NCBI GenBank assembly: GCA_015075165.1
Contig: JABTUY010000002.1
Coordinates: 1-64,000, forward strand
Source: Ideonella sp.
GTDB lineage: Bacteria > Pseudomonadota > Gammaproteobacteria > Burkholderiales > Burkholderiaceae_C
Reading direction: 5' to 3'
Length of the DNA stretch: 64,000 nucleotides
Shown here: piece after piece, positions 46,625-55,982 of the stretch
Numbering within the stretch: the stretch's first letter is position 1
How the letters are laid out: every line of letters starts with the position of its first letter
Notes under the pieces: model-generated
Told to the model about the DNA's origin: nothing
Seen by the model: the letters and a program-made list of their open reading frames with translations, nothing else
The model's database searches: none
Program-made: the position numbers and the translations under genes

Positions 46625-46643
46625 CCCGCACTCCAACAACACC

Positions 46644-47309
46644 ATGCGCCATCCCGCTGCCGCCTCGATCGTCGCCGCCGCCGTGCTGCTGCCGCTGCTC
46701 GCTGCCGCGCAGACCACCGCGCCGCAACCGCCGGCCAACGAGCAGGTGATCCAGCCGCAGGTCGACCGCCGCGACGTGCGGCTGCCCAAGTACCCGTCGA
46801 AGGATTTCTCGATCGGCCTGTTCGGCGGCACCTACGCGACGCAGAACTTCGGCTCCAACTTCGTCGGCGGCGTGCGCCTGGGTTATCACGTCAGCGAAGA
46901 CGTCTTCGTCGAGGCCGTTTACGCACAGACCAAGGTCAGCGACGAGAACTACCGCCAGATCCTGCCCGGCGGCCTGTTCGCCCAGCCCGAGGAGACGCTG
47001 AAGTACTACAACCTCTCGGCCGGCTACAACGTGCTGCCCGGCGAGGTGTTCTGGGGCCGCAACCGCGCCTACGCGTCGTCGATTTACCTGATCGGCGGCA
47101 TCGGCAACACCAACTTCGTGGCCAGTGACAAGGTCAATCGCCGCAACCGGCAGACGTTCAACTTCGGCCTCGGCACGCGCGTGCTGTTCTGGGACCGCAT
47201 GGCGCTGCAGTTCGACCTGCGCCAGCACCTCTTCACGCTCGACCTGCTGGGCAAGAACGAGAGCACGAAGAACCTCGAGCTCACCGGCGGGCTGACCTTC
47301 TTCTTCTGA
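46644..47309 (+). CDS. Outer-membrane beta-barrel protein
   Basis: A 221-residue protein with a signal peptide (about 1-21, LLAAAQ). The mature part reads as an eight-strand type barrel: FSIGLFGGTYATQNFGSNFV, GVRLGYHVSEDVFVEAVYAQ and GLGTRVLFWDRMALQFDLRQ. It ends in TGGLTFFF with the C-terminal aromatic recognised by the Bam machinery. It resembles the preceding protein without the SH3 domain, so the pair may have arisen by duplication. Confidence 0.82.
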   Translation: MRHPAAASIVAAAVLLPLLAAAQTTAPQPPANEQVIQPQVDRRDVRLPKYPSKDFSIGLFGGTYATQNFGSNFVGGVRLGYHVSEDVFVEAVYAQTKVSDENYRQILPGGLFAQPEETLKYYNLSAGYNVLPGEVFWGRNRAYASSIYLIGGIGNTNFVASDKVNRRNRQTFNFGLGTRVLFWDRMALQFDLRQHLFTLDLLGKNESTKNLELTGGLTFFF

Positions 47310-47326
47310 TTCGGGAGTCCGACGCC

Positions 47327-47866
47327 ATGAGCCGCCAATCGATCCGCCGTTCGATCGCCAACGCCGCCAGCCGGCCATCGCGCCGCGTCGCGGTGCTGGG
47401 CCTGGCCGCGGCATCGCTGTGCGCGGTGGCCAAGCCGCTGTCGCCGGCGAGCGTCGCGCCCGACTTCACGCTGCGCACGCTCGAGGGCCGCAACCTGCGG
47501 CTCGGCGAGCAGCGCGGCCGTGTGGTGCTGGTGAACTTCTGGGCCACTTGGTGCGGCCCGTGCCGGCAGGAGATGCCGCACCTGAACAAGCTGTACGAGA
47601 AGTACAAAGCTTCAGGCTTCATGCTGCTGGGCGTCAACGTCGACGACGACACGCAGCAGGCGGCGGGCGTGGCCAGCAAGCTCGGTGTCACGTTTCCGGT
47701 GCTGCCCGACCTCGACAAGCGCGTCAGCCGGCAGTACGACCTGAGCGCGATGCCGTCGACCGTGCTGATCGACCGCGATGGTCGCGTGCGCTACCTGCAC
47801 CGCGGCTACCAGAGCGGCTACGAGAACACCTACGAGCGCCAGATCCGGGAGTTGCTGAAGGAATGA
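47327..47866 (+). CDS. TlpA/ResA-like periplasmic thioredoxin
   Basis: A 179-residue membrane-anchored or exported thioredoxin. The N-terminal signal/anchor (about 20-36) precedes APDFTLRTLEGRNLRLGE. The active site is C76-G-P-C79 in FWATWCGPCRQEMP, and the cis-Pro is in SAMPSTVLIDRDG. Such proteins keep heme-binding CxxCH cysteines reduced for cytochrome c assembly or transfer reducing power to envelope proteins. That fits neighbours with heme motifs. It overlaps the DUF4266 gene by four bases. Confidence 0.9.
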   Translation: MSRQSIRRSIANAASRPSRRVAVLGLAAASLCAVAKPLSPASVAPDFTLRTLEGRNLRLGEQRGRVVLVNFWATWCGPCRQEMPHLNKLYEKYKASGFMLLGVNVDDDTQQAAGVASKLGVTFPVLPDLDKRVSRQYDLSAMPSTVLIDRDGRVRYLHRGYQSGYENTYERQIRELLKE

Positions 47867-48108
47867 AACCGTTGACTGCGCCGAACCTGCGCGCGTTGGC
47901 GTGCGCGCTGCTGCTGGCCGCGTTCGGCCTCGGCGGCTGCTCGATCCAGCCGTGGGTCAAGCCGTACGAGCGCGAGCGGCTGGCCGATCCGATCATGCAG
48001 CTGTCGCGCGAGTCGCTGTCGGCCAAGCACAACGAGCACGTGCGCGAGGTGCGCGAGGGTTCGCGCGGCGGCAACGGCGTGCAAGGGGGTGGCTGTGGCT
48101 GCAACTAG
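47863..48108 (+). CDS. DUF4266 small lipoprotein
   Basis: An 81-residue lipoprotein (lipobox LGGC near residue 26). The conserved DUF4266 core is VKPYERERLADPIMQLSRES followed by HNEHVREVREGS, and the protein ends in a Gly/Cys tail GGNGVQGGGCGCN. The tail with two terminal cysteines is a family feature suggestive of redox or metal chemistry, possibly as a TlpA partner. It overlaps tlpA (ATGA) and the DUF3570 gene (20 bases). Confidence 0.88.
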   Translation: MKPLTAPNLRALACALLLAAFGLGGCSIQPWVKPYERERLADPIMQLSRESLSAKHNEHVREVREGSRGGNGVQGGGCGCN

Positions 48109-49270
48109 CCGCCGCGCGCTCGGCGTCGCCGCGACGCTGTGGCACCGCATCGTGCGCGCGCTGGCGTCGCTGGCGAACGCGCGCGCCTCGCAGCTGGCGG
48201 CGCCGGTGGCGGGCCTGGTGGGCGGCGCGTTCAGTGCGGCTCCGGCCGGCGCGGCGACGTTGCCCGAGGACAGCGCCGAGGCGATGGTGCACGTCTACGA
48301 CGGCGGCGGCGTCACCGCGTCGGGCCCGGCGCTGCTGGTGCGCAAGAGCCTGTACGACAAGGTGTCGCTGTCGGGCACCTACTACGTCGACATGGTGAGC
48401 AACGCGTCGATCGACGTCGTCACCACCGCGAGCCCGTTCCGCGAGACGCGCACCGAGTACGGCCTGGGTGTCGACTACCTCTATCGCGATTCGCTGGTCA
48501 AGTTGTCGTTCTCGTCGAGCAGCGAGCCCGACTACAAGGCCAGCAGCGTCGGCGTCGACGTCTCGCAGGAGGTGTTCGGCGGCATGACGACTGTGCTGCT
48601 GGGCTTCACCCGTGGCAAGGACGATGTCGGCAAGAAGGACGAAGGCTTCTTCGACTACGCCAAGCACTGGCGCTACCGGCTCGGCCTGACGCAGATCCTG
48701 ACGCCGCGCTGGCTCGCCACGCTGGGCCTGGAGGCGGTGTCGGACGACGGCTTCCTCGGCAGTCCGTACCGCGCGGCGCGCGTGTTCGGCGCCGCGGTGC
48801 CGGAGCGCAACCCACGCACGCGCTCGAGCCGCTCGATCAAGCTCGGCTCGATCGCCGAGGTGATGCCGCGCACGTCGATCCGCGGCGAGTACCGCTACTT
48901 CTACGACAACTGGGACATCAAGGCGCACACGCTCGAGTTCGGCGCCAGCCGCTACATCGGCGAATCGTTCCTGATCGACGCCGGCGTGCGCTACTACAAG
49001 CAGAACCACGCGCTGTTCTACAGCGACAACGCGCCCGGCGAAACCACCTACATCTCGCGCAATCGGCAGCTCAGCACCTTCCACAGTCTGGCGCCTGGCG
49101 TGCGCGTGACCTACACCTACAAGCAGGTGCCCGGCCGCTACGAGATCAAGGGCCACCTGAACTACGAGTTCGTGCAATACAAGTTCAGCGACTTCACCGA
49201 CCTGCGCAGCGGCCGACCGTACTCGTTCAACGCCAACGTGCTGCAGCTGCTGGTCACCGCCACGTTCTGA
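48089..49270 (+). CDS. DUF3570 outer-membrane protein
   Basis: A 393-residue protein of the DUF3570 family, predicted large beta-barrel. The signal region ends about residue 55 (APAGAA). The barrel body includes SLSGTYYVDMVSNASIDVVT, FRETRTEYGLGVDYLYRDSL and MPRTSIRGEYRYFYDNWDIK, and ends VLQLLVTATF with C-terminal Phe. Translation begins at GTG (48089) within the DUF4266 gene, with an AAGGGGG site. DUF3570, DUF4266, TlpA and ApbE are frequently neighbours in proteobacteria and Bacteroidetes, but no function has been assigned that I know of. Confidence 0.88.
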   Translation: MAVAATSRRALGVAATLWHRIVRALASLANARASQLAAPVAGLVGGAFSAAPAGAATLPEDSAEAMVHVYDGGGVTASGPALLVRKSLYDKVSLSGTYYVDMVSNASIDVVTTASPFRETRTEYGLGVDYLYRDSLVKLSFSSSSEPDYKASSVGVDVSQEVFGGMTTVLLGFTRGKDDVGKKDEGFFDYAKHWRYRLGLTQILTPRWLATLGLEAVSDDGFLGSPYRAARVFGAAVPERNPRTRSSRSIKLGSIAEVMPRTSIRGEYRYFYDNWDIKAHTLEFGASRYIGESFLIDAGVRYYKQNHALFYSDNAPGETTYISRNRQLSTFHSLAPGVRVTYTYKQVPGRYEIKGHLNYEFVQYKFSDFTDLRSGRPYSFNANVLQLLVTATF

Positions 49271-49309
49271 ACGCAGTCCAAGCCTGCGCACGCAGCCAGA
49301 GAGCCCACC

Positions 49310-49996
49310 ATGTCGAACCGCACCCTGTCCCGATCGTTCGCCGCCGCGGCCTTCGCCGCCGTGGCCGCGCTGGCCGCGGCGCCGCAGGCGCTGGCAGCCG
49401 ATGCCGCGTCGAAGGCGACACCTGCCGCTGCCGCGGCGAAAGCGACACCCGCCGCCAATACCGCGAAGGCGCTGCCCGCCGCCGCTGCGGCGAGCGCTGC
49501 CGCGCCCGACACGGTGGCCACGCCTGCTGCGGTCGCGCCGGCGGCGGCACCGGCCAGCCTCGACAACCGCATCCAGGACCTGAAGGGCGACGTGATCCGT
49601 CTGAACCGCGACCTGCTGGTGCTCGAAGAAGAGCTGCTGTTCCCGGCCAACACGCAGGTGGCACTGTTCGTGTCGATGGACGTCGGCAAGCTGTTCGAGC
49701 TCGATTCGGTGCAGATCAAGCTCGACGACAAGGTCGTCACCAACTACCTCTACACGCCGCTGGAGGTGCAGGCGCTGCACCGCGGCGGCGTGCAGCGCGC
49801 CTACCTCGGCAACGTCAAGGCCGGCGAGCACGAGCTGGTGGCGTTCTTCACCGGCAAGGGCCCGCACGAGCGCGACTACAAGCGCGGCGCGACGGTGAAG
49901 TTCGACAAGGGCACCGACCCGAAGTACATCGAGCTGCGCATCAGGGATTCGCAGGGCAAGCTGCAACCCGAGTTCGAGGTCAAAGTCTGGCAGTGA
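49310..49996 (+). CDS. Exported protein with Ala/Pro-rich N-terminus, unknown function
   Basis: A 228-residue protein, function unknown. A signal peptide (about 1-29, ALAAD) is followed by an Ala/Thr/Pro-rich low-complexity stretch to about residue 83. The folded part begins LDNRIQDLKGDVIRLNRDLL, a short coiled coil, and continues as a beta-rich domain, VALFVSMDVGKLFELDSVQI and so on, to FEVKVWQ. The gene is placed at the head of the TPR/ExbBD part of the cluster and ends 4 bases before the first TPR gene. It is probably a structural periplasmic partner of the TPR proteins. Confidence 0.72.
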   Translation: MSNRTLSRSFAAAAFAAVAALAAAPQALAADAASKATPAAAAAKATPAANTAKALPAAAAASAAAPDTVATPAAVAPAAAPASLDNRIQDLKGDVIRLNRDLLVLEEELLFPANTQVALFVSMDVGKLFELDSVQIKLDDKVVTNYLYTPLEVQALHRGGVQRAYLGNVKAGEHELVAFFTGKGPHERDYKRGATVKFDKGTDPKYIELRIRDSQGKLQPEFEVKVWQ

Positions 49997-50000
49997 CACG

Positions 50001-51920
50001 ATGCTTCGTCTCGCGTTGATCGATCGGCTCGCACGGCACACGGGCCTGCTGCTGGTGGCGCTCGCCTGCGTGGCGGGCGGCGCCGCGCACGCGGCCGATG
50101 CGCCGAAGCCCAAGGTCGTCCAGGATCCGTACTACGGCGATGCGCTGTTCCAGTTCTTCCAGGACAAGTACTTCACCGCGATCACCGGCCTGATGGCGTC
50201 GCAGCACTTCAACCGCGTGCCGCTGCACGCCGACGAGGCCGAGCTGCTGCGCGGCGGCATGCTGCTGTCGTACGGCATGCACCGCGAGGCCGGTGAAGTG
50301 TTCGCGCGGCTGATCGACCAGACCGCCACGCCCGACGTGCGCGACCGCGCGTGGTTCTACCTGGCCAAGATCCGCTACCAGCGCGGCTTCATCGACCAGG
50401 CCGAAGCCGCGATGCAGCGCATCGCGAACCACCTGCCGCCGCCGCTGCAGGAAGACCGCGTGCTGCTGCAGGGCCAGCTGCTGATGGCGCGCGGCGACTA
50501 CGCCGGCGCCGCCAGCGTTCTCGACGCGCTGGCCAAGGACAGCAAGGTCGGCGTCTACGCGCGCTACAACCTCGGTATCGCGCTGGTGCGATCGGGCGAC
50601 AGCGCGCGCGGCATGGCGTTGCTCGACGACGTGGGCAAGACGCCGTCGACCCGGGCCACCAGCGAGGAGTTCAAGGCGCTGCGCGACAAGGCCAACGTCG
50701 CGCTCGGTTTCGCCGCGCTGCAAGACGAGAAGCCCGAGGCCGCGCGCAGCTACCTCGAGCGCGTGCGGCTGTCGAGCATGCTGGCCAACAAGGCGCTGCT
50801 CGGCTTCGGCTGGGCGTCGGCCGGGCTGAAAGAGCCCCGGCAGGCGCTGGTGCCGTGGCGCGAGCTGACCGGCGGCGGGCCCGGGCGCGATCCGAGCGAT
50901 GCCGCCGTGCTCGAAGCGCGCATCGCGGTGGCCTACGCGTACGCCGAGCTCGGTGCCTACGGCCAGTCGCTCGACCAGTACCGCGACGCGATCGGCGCGT
51001 TCGAGCGCGAGAACGTCGCGCTCGACGAATCGATCGCCGCCATCCGCGCCGGCAAGCTGCTCGACGGCCTGCTCGAGAAGAACCCCGGCGACGAGATGGG
51101 CTGGTTCTGGAACATCCAGGAGCTGCCCGAGCTGCCGCACGCCGGCCACCTGACGCAGGTGCTCGCGCGGCACGAGTTCCAGGAGGCGTTCAAGAACTGG
51201 CGCGACCTGCAGTTCCTGGCGAAGAACCTGCAGGGCTGGTCCGATTCGCTGTCGATCTACAAGGAGATGCTCGCCAACCGCCGCCAGGCCTATGCCGAGC
51301 GGCTGCCGAAGGTGCGCCAGCAGGCCGGACAGCTCGACGTCGACGCGATGGCACGCCGCCGCGATGCCGTGGCCGCCGAGATCGACAAGGTCGAGGCCGA
51401 TGGCGACCATGCCGCACTCGCCGATGCGACGCGCCGTGCGCAGATCGACCGCGTGGCCGACATGCAGGCGACGCTGCTCGGCGCCGGTGCCGACCCCGAC
51501 GTGGCCGCCGCAGCCGAGCGCGTGCGCCGCGTGGCCGGCGCGCTCACCTGGCAGCTGGCGCAGGAGTTTCCCGACCGGCTGTGGGGCGCGAAGAAGGCGC
51601 TGCGCACGATCGACACCGAGCTCGAGCTGGCGCGCGCGCGCGATGCCGCGCTGGTGCAGGCGCAGCGCGACGAACCGGCGCGGCAGGAGCAGTTCGCCCG
51701 GCGCATCGCCGAGCTCGAAGCGAGCGTGCGCGGGCTGATCCCGAGAGTGGCGGCGCTCAGCGTCGAACAACAGGGCCAGGTGCAGGAACTCGCGGTGGCT
51801 GAACTCACGCGGCAGAAGGAGCGCCTGGTCGCCTATACGATGCAGGCCCGCTTCGCCGTCGCTCAACTGGTCGATCGCGCGGCGCTGGCCGCGAACCCCG
51901 ATGAAGTCGGCAAGCCTTGA
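50001..51920 (+). CDS. Exported TPR-repeat protein
   Basis: A 639-residue periplasmic protein. Signal peptide about 1-32 (GGAAHAAD). Residues about 50-360 hold helical TPR-type repeats, for example RAWFYLAKIRYQRGFIDQAE and ALLGFGWASAGLKEPRQALV. The C-terminal third (about 450-620) is long, charged and helical, likely a coiled coil. It overlaps the next TPR gene by 20 bases. It resembles the large TPR proteins that accompany TolQR-type motors in Agl/Glt-like systems, presumably as a periplasmic scaffold. Confidence 0.8.
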   Translation: MLRLALIDRLARHTGLLLVALACVAGGAAHAADAPKPKVVQDPYYGDALFQFFQDKYFTAITGLMASQHFNRVPLHADEAELLRGGMLLSYGMHREAGEVFARLIDQTATPDVRDRAWFYLAKIRYQRGFIDQAEAAMQRIANHLPPPLQEDRVLLQGQLLMARGDYAGAASVLDALAKDSKVGVYARYNLGIALVRSGDSARGMALLDDVGKTPSTRATSEEFKALRDKANVALGFAALQDEKPEAARSYLERVRLSSMLANKALLGFGWASAGLKEPRQALVPWRELTGGGPGRDPSDAAVLEARIAVAYAYAELGAYGQSLDQYRDAIGAFERENVALDESIAAIRAGKLLDGLLEKNPGDEMGWFWNIQELPELPHAGHLTQVLARHEFQEAFKNWRDLQFLAKNLQGWSDSLSIYKEMLANRRQAYAERLPKVRQQAGQLDVDAMARRRDAVAAEIDKVEADGDHAALADATRRAQIDRVADMQATLLGAGADPDVAAAAERVRRVAGALTWQLAQEFPDRLWGAKKALRTIDTELELARARDAALVQAQRDEPARQEQFARRIAELEASVRGLIPRVAALSVEQQGQVQELAVAELTRQKERLVAYTMQARFAVAQLVDRAALAANPDEVGKP

Positions 51921-54702
51921 CCTGACGACGCTGGCCCTCGCGCTGGCGCTGCTGCTGGCCGGCTGCGCCAGCCAGCGCGCCGCGCCCGACGACGCGCCGA
52001 CGCTGAAGACACTGGCCGGCCGCAGCGTCGACGTGCCGGCCGACAGCGGCGTCAAGGCCGGCGTGGCCGACGCCATCGACGCCTACCGCAAGTTCCTCGA
52101 CACCGGGCCGAAGGCGCAGCACCGCGCCGAGGCGATGCGCCGCCTCGGTGATCTGGAGATGGACGCGGCCGATCAGCGCCTGGCCAGCGGCAGCGCCGCG
52201 GCGCCCGACTTCAAGGCTGCGATCGCGCGCTATCAGGCCTACCTGAAGGAGCATCCGAAGGCTCCGGGCAACGACCGCGTGCTGTACCAGCTGGCGCGCG
52301 CCTACGAGCAAGGCGGCGACCTGGAGCAGGCCAACCGCATGCTCGATCGGCTGGTGGCCGAGTACCCCGCCACGTCGCACCTCGAGGAGGCGCAGTTCCG
52401 CCGCGGCGAGATCCTGTTCACGATGCGCGACTACGCCAAGGCCGAGGGCGCGTTCGCGGCGGTGATGCGTAACGACCAGGGCACGTTCTACGAGCGCTCG
52501 CTGTACATGCACGGCTGGTCGCTGTTCAAGCAGGGCCGGCTCGAGGACGGGTTGAAGTCGTTCTTCGCCGTGCTCGACCGCAAGCCCGCGCTGCGCGAAC
52601 CCGAGGCCGACCTGGCCGCGCTGAAGGACCTGACGCGCGCCGAGCGCGAGCTGGTCGAAGACACCTTCCGCGTCGTCAGCATCAGCCTGCAGAACCTGCA
52701 GGGCGCGGCGTCGATTCCCGCCTACGTCACCAGCGACGCGCGGCGCGGCTACGAGTTCCGCGTCTACCAGCAACTGGGCGATCTGTACATCAAGCAAGAT
52801 CGCACCAAGGACGCGGCCGACACCTTCGGCGCCTTCGTCAAGCAGCAGCCGCTGCACGTGCAGGCGCCGCAGCTGCAGGCGCGCGTGATCGACATCTACC
52901 AGCAGGCCGGCTTCGCGACGCTGGCGCTCGACGCCAAGAAGGACTACGTCTCGCGCTACGGCATCGACAGCGAGTTCCGCAAGGCCAACCCCGAAGGCTG
53001 GGAGCGCGCACGCCCGCTGGTCAAGTCCCACCTCACCGAGCTGGCGCGCCACTACCACGCACAGGCGCAGAAGACCAAGGCCAGCGCCGACTACCAGGAG
53101 GCGGTGCGCTGGTACCGCGCGTACATCGGTTCGTTCCCCGATGACCCCGACACCGCGCAGAACCACTTCCTGCTCGCCGAGTTGCTGTTCGAGGACAAGC
53201 GGCTGCTCGAAGCCGCCACCGAATACGAGAAGGTCGCCTATGGCTACCCGGCGCACGCCAAGAGCGCCGACGCCGGCTACTCCGCGCTGCTGGCCTATGT
53301 CGGCCTCGAGAAGGCTGCCAGCGCCGCCGAGCTGCCGGCCCTGCAGCGCAGCAGCGTCGACAGCGCGCTGCGCTTCGCCAAGGCCTTTCCGGCCGATCCC
53401 CGCAGCGGCCCGGTGCTGACCAACACCGCCGAGAAGCTGTTCGCGTTGCGCGACGCGCGCGCAACGGATGTGGCGCAGATGGTGCTCAAGCTCGACCCGC
53501 CGGCCGCGCCCGAGCAGCGTCGCGTGGCGTGGACCGTGCTGTCGCACAGCGCGTTCGACAAGGGAGCCTTCGCCGATGCCGAGAAGGGCTACCGCGAGGT
53601 GCTGGCGCTGACGCCGGAGAACGACGCCAAGCAAGGCGAGATGATCGAGCGCCTGGCTGCGTCGGTCTACAAGCAGGGCGAGCAGGCGCGCGCTGCCGGC
53701 AAGCTGCGCGACGCCGTGGGCCACTTCGAGCGCGTGGCCAGCGTGGCGCCCACCTCGAGCATCCGTGCCAACGCGCAGTTCGATGCCGCAGCGTCGCTGA
53801 TCGCACTGAAGGACTGGGACGGCGCGATCGCATCGTTGGAGCAGTTCCGCCGCCGCAACCCCAACCACCCACTGGTGGGCGAGGCCGGTGCCAAGCTCGC
53901 GGTGGCGTACATGGAGAAGGGCCAGTCGGCGCAGGCGGCCGGCGAATTCGAACGGATCGCGGCCACATCGAAGGACGCCAAGCTCGCGCAATCGTCGCTG
54001 TGGCAGGCCGCCGAGCTGTACGAGAAAGGCGGCTCGCGTACGGCCGCTGCACGAGCCTACGAACGCTACCTGAAGCAGTACCCCGAGTCGTTCGAAACCG
54101 GCATCGAGGTGCGCTATCGCCTCGCGCGCATGGCCAGTGCCGACGGCCACCACGCGCGCGAACTGGCGCTGATGAAGGAGATCCACCAGGCCGATCTCGC
54201 CGGCGGCGCGCGGCGCACCGACCGCACGCGCTATCTCGGTGCCACCGCGTCGCTCGCACTGGCCGAGCCGGCGGCCGAGGCGTATCGAAAGGTAGCGCTC
54301 GTCGAGCCGCTGGCGAAGAACCTGAAGCTGAAGAAAGCCAGGATGGAAGCGGTGTTGAAGGCCTATGCGGCGGCCGCCGACTATGGCGTTGCCGATGTCA
54401 CGACCGCAGCGACTTATCACACTGCCGCCCTGTATCAGGACTTCGGCAAGGCTATGCTCAATTCGCAGCGGCCGCGCAAGCTGAACAAGGCCGAGCTCGA
54501 ACAGTACAACGTGATGCTCGAGGAGCAGGCGTTCCCGTTCGAAGAGAAGGCCACCGAGTTGCACGAGGTGAACGTCAAGCGCGCCGCTGCGGGCATCTAC
54601 GACAAGTGGGTGCAGCAGAGTTTCAAGTCGCTGGCCGCGTTGCGGCCGGTGCGCTACGGCAAGCTGGAACGCAGTGAAAGCGTGATCGATGCGATTCGTT
54701 GA
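51901..54702 (+). CDS. Large TPR-repeat lipoprotein
   Basis: A 933-residue lipoprotein (lipobox LAGC near residue 22, CASQRAAP). TPR-like repeats run along nearly the whole chain: AIDAYRKFLDTGPKAQHRAE, NDRVLYQLARAYEQGGDLEQ, YLKQYPESFETGIEVRYRLA and others. Its size and outer-membrane lipoprotein nature suit a scaffold between the ExbB/D motor and the outer-membrane barrels. The gene overlaps both neighbours (20 and 14 bases), so translation is coupled. Confidence 0.82.
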   Translation: MKSASLDLTTLALALALLLAGCASQRAAPDDAPTLKTLAGRSVDVPADSGVKAGVADAIDAYRKFLDTGPKAQHRAEAMRRLGDLEMDAADQRLASGSAAAPDFKAAIARYQAYLKEHPKAPGNDRVLYQLARAYEQGGDLEQANRMLDRLVAEYPATSHLEEAQFRRGEILFTMRDYAKAEGAFAAVMRNDQGTFYERSLYMHGWSLFKQGRLEDGLKSFFAVLDRKPALREPEADLAALKDLTRAERELVEDTFRVVSISLQNLQGAASIPAYVTSDARRGYEFRVYQQLGDLYIKQDRTKDAADTFGAFVKQQPLHVQAPQLQARVIDIYQQAGFATLALDAKKDYVSRYGIDSEFRKANPEGWERARPLVKSHLTELARHYHAQAQKTKASADYQEAVRWYRAYIGSFPDDPDTAQNHFLLAELLFEDKRLLEAATEYEKVAYGYPAHAKSADAGYSALLAYVGLEKAASAAELPALQRSSVDSALRFAKAFPADPRSGPVLTNTAEKLFALRDARATDVAQMVLKLDPPAAPEQRRVAWTVLSHSAFDKGAFADAEKGYREVLALTPENDAKQGEMIERLAASVYKQGEQARAAGKLRDAVGHFERVASVAPTSSIRANAQFDAAASLIALKDWDGAIASLEQFRRRNPNHPLVGEAGAKLAVAYMEKGQSAQAAGEFERIAATSKDAKLAQSSLWQAAELYEKGGSRTAAARAYERYLKQYPESFETGIEVRYRLARMASADGHHARELALMKEIHQADLAGGARRTDRTRYLGATASLALAEPAAEAYRKVALVEPLAKNLKLKKARMEAVLKAYAAAADYGVADVTTAATYHTAALYQDFGKAMLNSQRPRKLNKAELEQYNVMLEEQAFPFEEKATELHEVNVKRAAAGIYDKWVQQSFKSLAALRPVRYGKLERSESVIDAIR

Positions 54703-55603
54703 ACCCCTTTGGCGTCGCGGCGCGCTGGCATGGCCCGCGCGTGTGACGGCACCGGCGCTGACGCGGCCCGCGCCGGCGTTGCCCGCGAAGACGTTGCCCG
54801 CGCTAGCGTTTCGCGCGCCGGTGTTGGCCGCGAAGGCGATGATTGCGCTGGCGATCGCCGCGCTGGCGGGCTGCGCATCGCTGCCTGATCCGCTGGCGCT
54901 GCTGCGCGGCGGCGCCGACGGCAACGCCGCCGGGGCCGCGACGGCAGGCGGCCAGCCGGACAGCGCCAAGCCAGACAACGCCAGACCCGAGAGCGCCAAA
55001 CCCGACAACGCGAAGCCCGTCGCCGCGGCCACGTCTGCCGCCCCCGCAGCCGCAGCCGCCAGCGCGGTGGCCGCATCGCCCGAGCCGCAGGCCCCGCCGG
55101 TCGATGCGCGCGCGCAGCAGGCGTTCGACGCCGCGCGCCGCGCGATGCGCGCCGGCCGCAGCGACGATGCCGAGCGGCAGCTGAAGGCGCTGGCGCAGGC
55201 GTATCCCGATCTCGGCGGCGCGCACGCCAACCTCGGTCTGCTGTACCGGCAGGCCGGCAAGCTCGCCGAGTCGGCCGCCGAGCTGGAAAAGGCCGTGCAG
55301 GCGAGCCCGAAGCAGCCGGTGTTCCACAACCAGCTCGGCATCACCTACCGCCAGCAGGGCCAGTTCGCGAAGGCGCGCGACGCCTACGAGCGCGCGATCG
55401 CGCTCGACGCCGGCTATGCGGCTCCGGTGCTGAACCTCGGCATCCTGAACGACCTGTACCTGCAGGACCGCAAGCGCGCGCTCGCGCTGTACGACCAGTA
55501 CCTGGTGATCGCCGGCGGCGACGCCGTGGTGACCAAGTGGGTGGCCGACCTGAAGAACCGCAAGGACCACCACGTGGCCCTGCAGCTGAAGGAGAAGCCA
55601 TGA
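54689..55603 (+). CDS. TPR-repeat lipoprotein with low-complexity linker
   Basis: A 304-residue protein. A hydrophobic stretch with a lipobox LAGC ends near residue 63, preceded by an unusually long Pro/Ala/Arg N-region; a start at 54839 is possible but would leave almost no positive N-region. A linker of near-repeats (AKPDNARPESAKPDNAKP) and poly-Ala follows. Residues about 140-290 are TPR: YPDLGGAHANLGLLYRQAGK and VFHNQLGITYRQQGQFAKAR. It overlaps the preceding TPR gene by 14 bases and the small downstream gene by four (ATGA). Confidence 0.8.
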   Translation: MRFVEPLWRRGALAWPARVTAPALTRPAPALPAKTLPALAFRAPVLAAKAMIALAIAALAGCASLPDPLALLRGGADGNAAGAATAGGQPDSAKPDNARPESAKPDNAKPVAAATSAAPAAAAASAVAASPEPQAPPVDARAQQAFDAARRAMRAGRSDDAERQLKALAQAYPDLGGAHANLGLLYRQAGKLAESAAELEKAVQASPKQPVFHNQLGITYRQQGQFAKARDAYERAIALDAGYAAPVLNLGILNDLYLQDRKRALALYDQYLVIAGGDAVVTKWVADLKNRKDHHVALQLKEKP

Positions 55604-55911
55604 GCGTTGCAGCGATCAGCCTTGCCGGCCGCGTGGCGCTCGCAGCGACGGCGGCCACGCTGGGCGCGCTGCCTCCGGCGTTCGCGCAGGACCGCGCCGA
55701 CATCGACCGCACGCAGATCATCGGCAACCGCGAGCTGCCGAAGGTGCTGTACATCGTGCCGTGGAAGAAGCCGGCGCCGGGCGATCTGTCGGGCCGCCCG
55801 CCGGGTGGCGTGCTCGACGAGGCGCTGTCGCCGGTCGACCGCGATGTCTTCCGCCGCGAGGTGCGCTACCACGCGATGGTGCAGCCGCATGCGGCGGCAC
55901 CGGCCAAGTGA
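55600..55911 (+). CDS. Small exported protein, unknown function
   Basis: A 103-residue protein, function unknown. A signal peptide (about 1-30, PPAFAQ) is followed by DRADIDRTQIIGNRELPKVL and YIVPWKKPAPGDLSGRPP, a basic/Pro-rich segment that is probably extended, then a short helical end. The phrase IIGNRELPKVLYIVPWK is typical of small proteins encoded next to TolQ-type genes in these clusters. The ATG overlaps the preceding stop. Confidence 0.72.
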   Translation: MSVAAISLAGRVALAATAATLGALPPAFAQDRADIDRTQIIGNRELPKVLYIVPWKKPAPGDLSGRPPGGVLDEALSPVDRDVFRREVRYHAMVQPHAAAPAK

Positions 55912-55982
55912 ACCCGCAACGAGTTTCGATTTCCGGCAACCGCTTGCCGAGCAAGCCGGCCCTTTCGACAGGAGAGTGAGTG

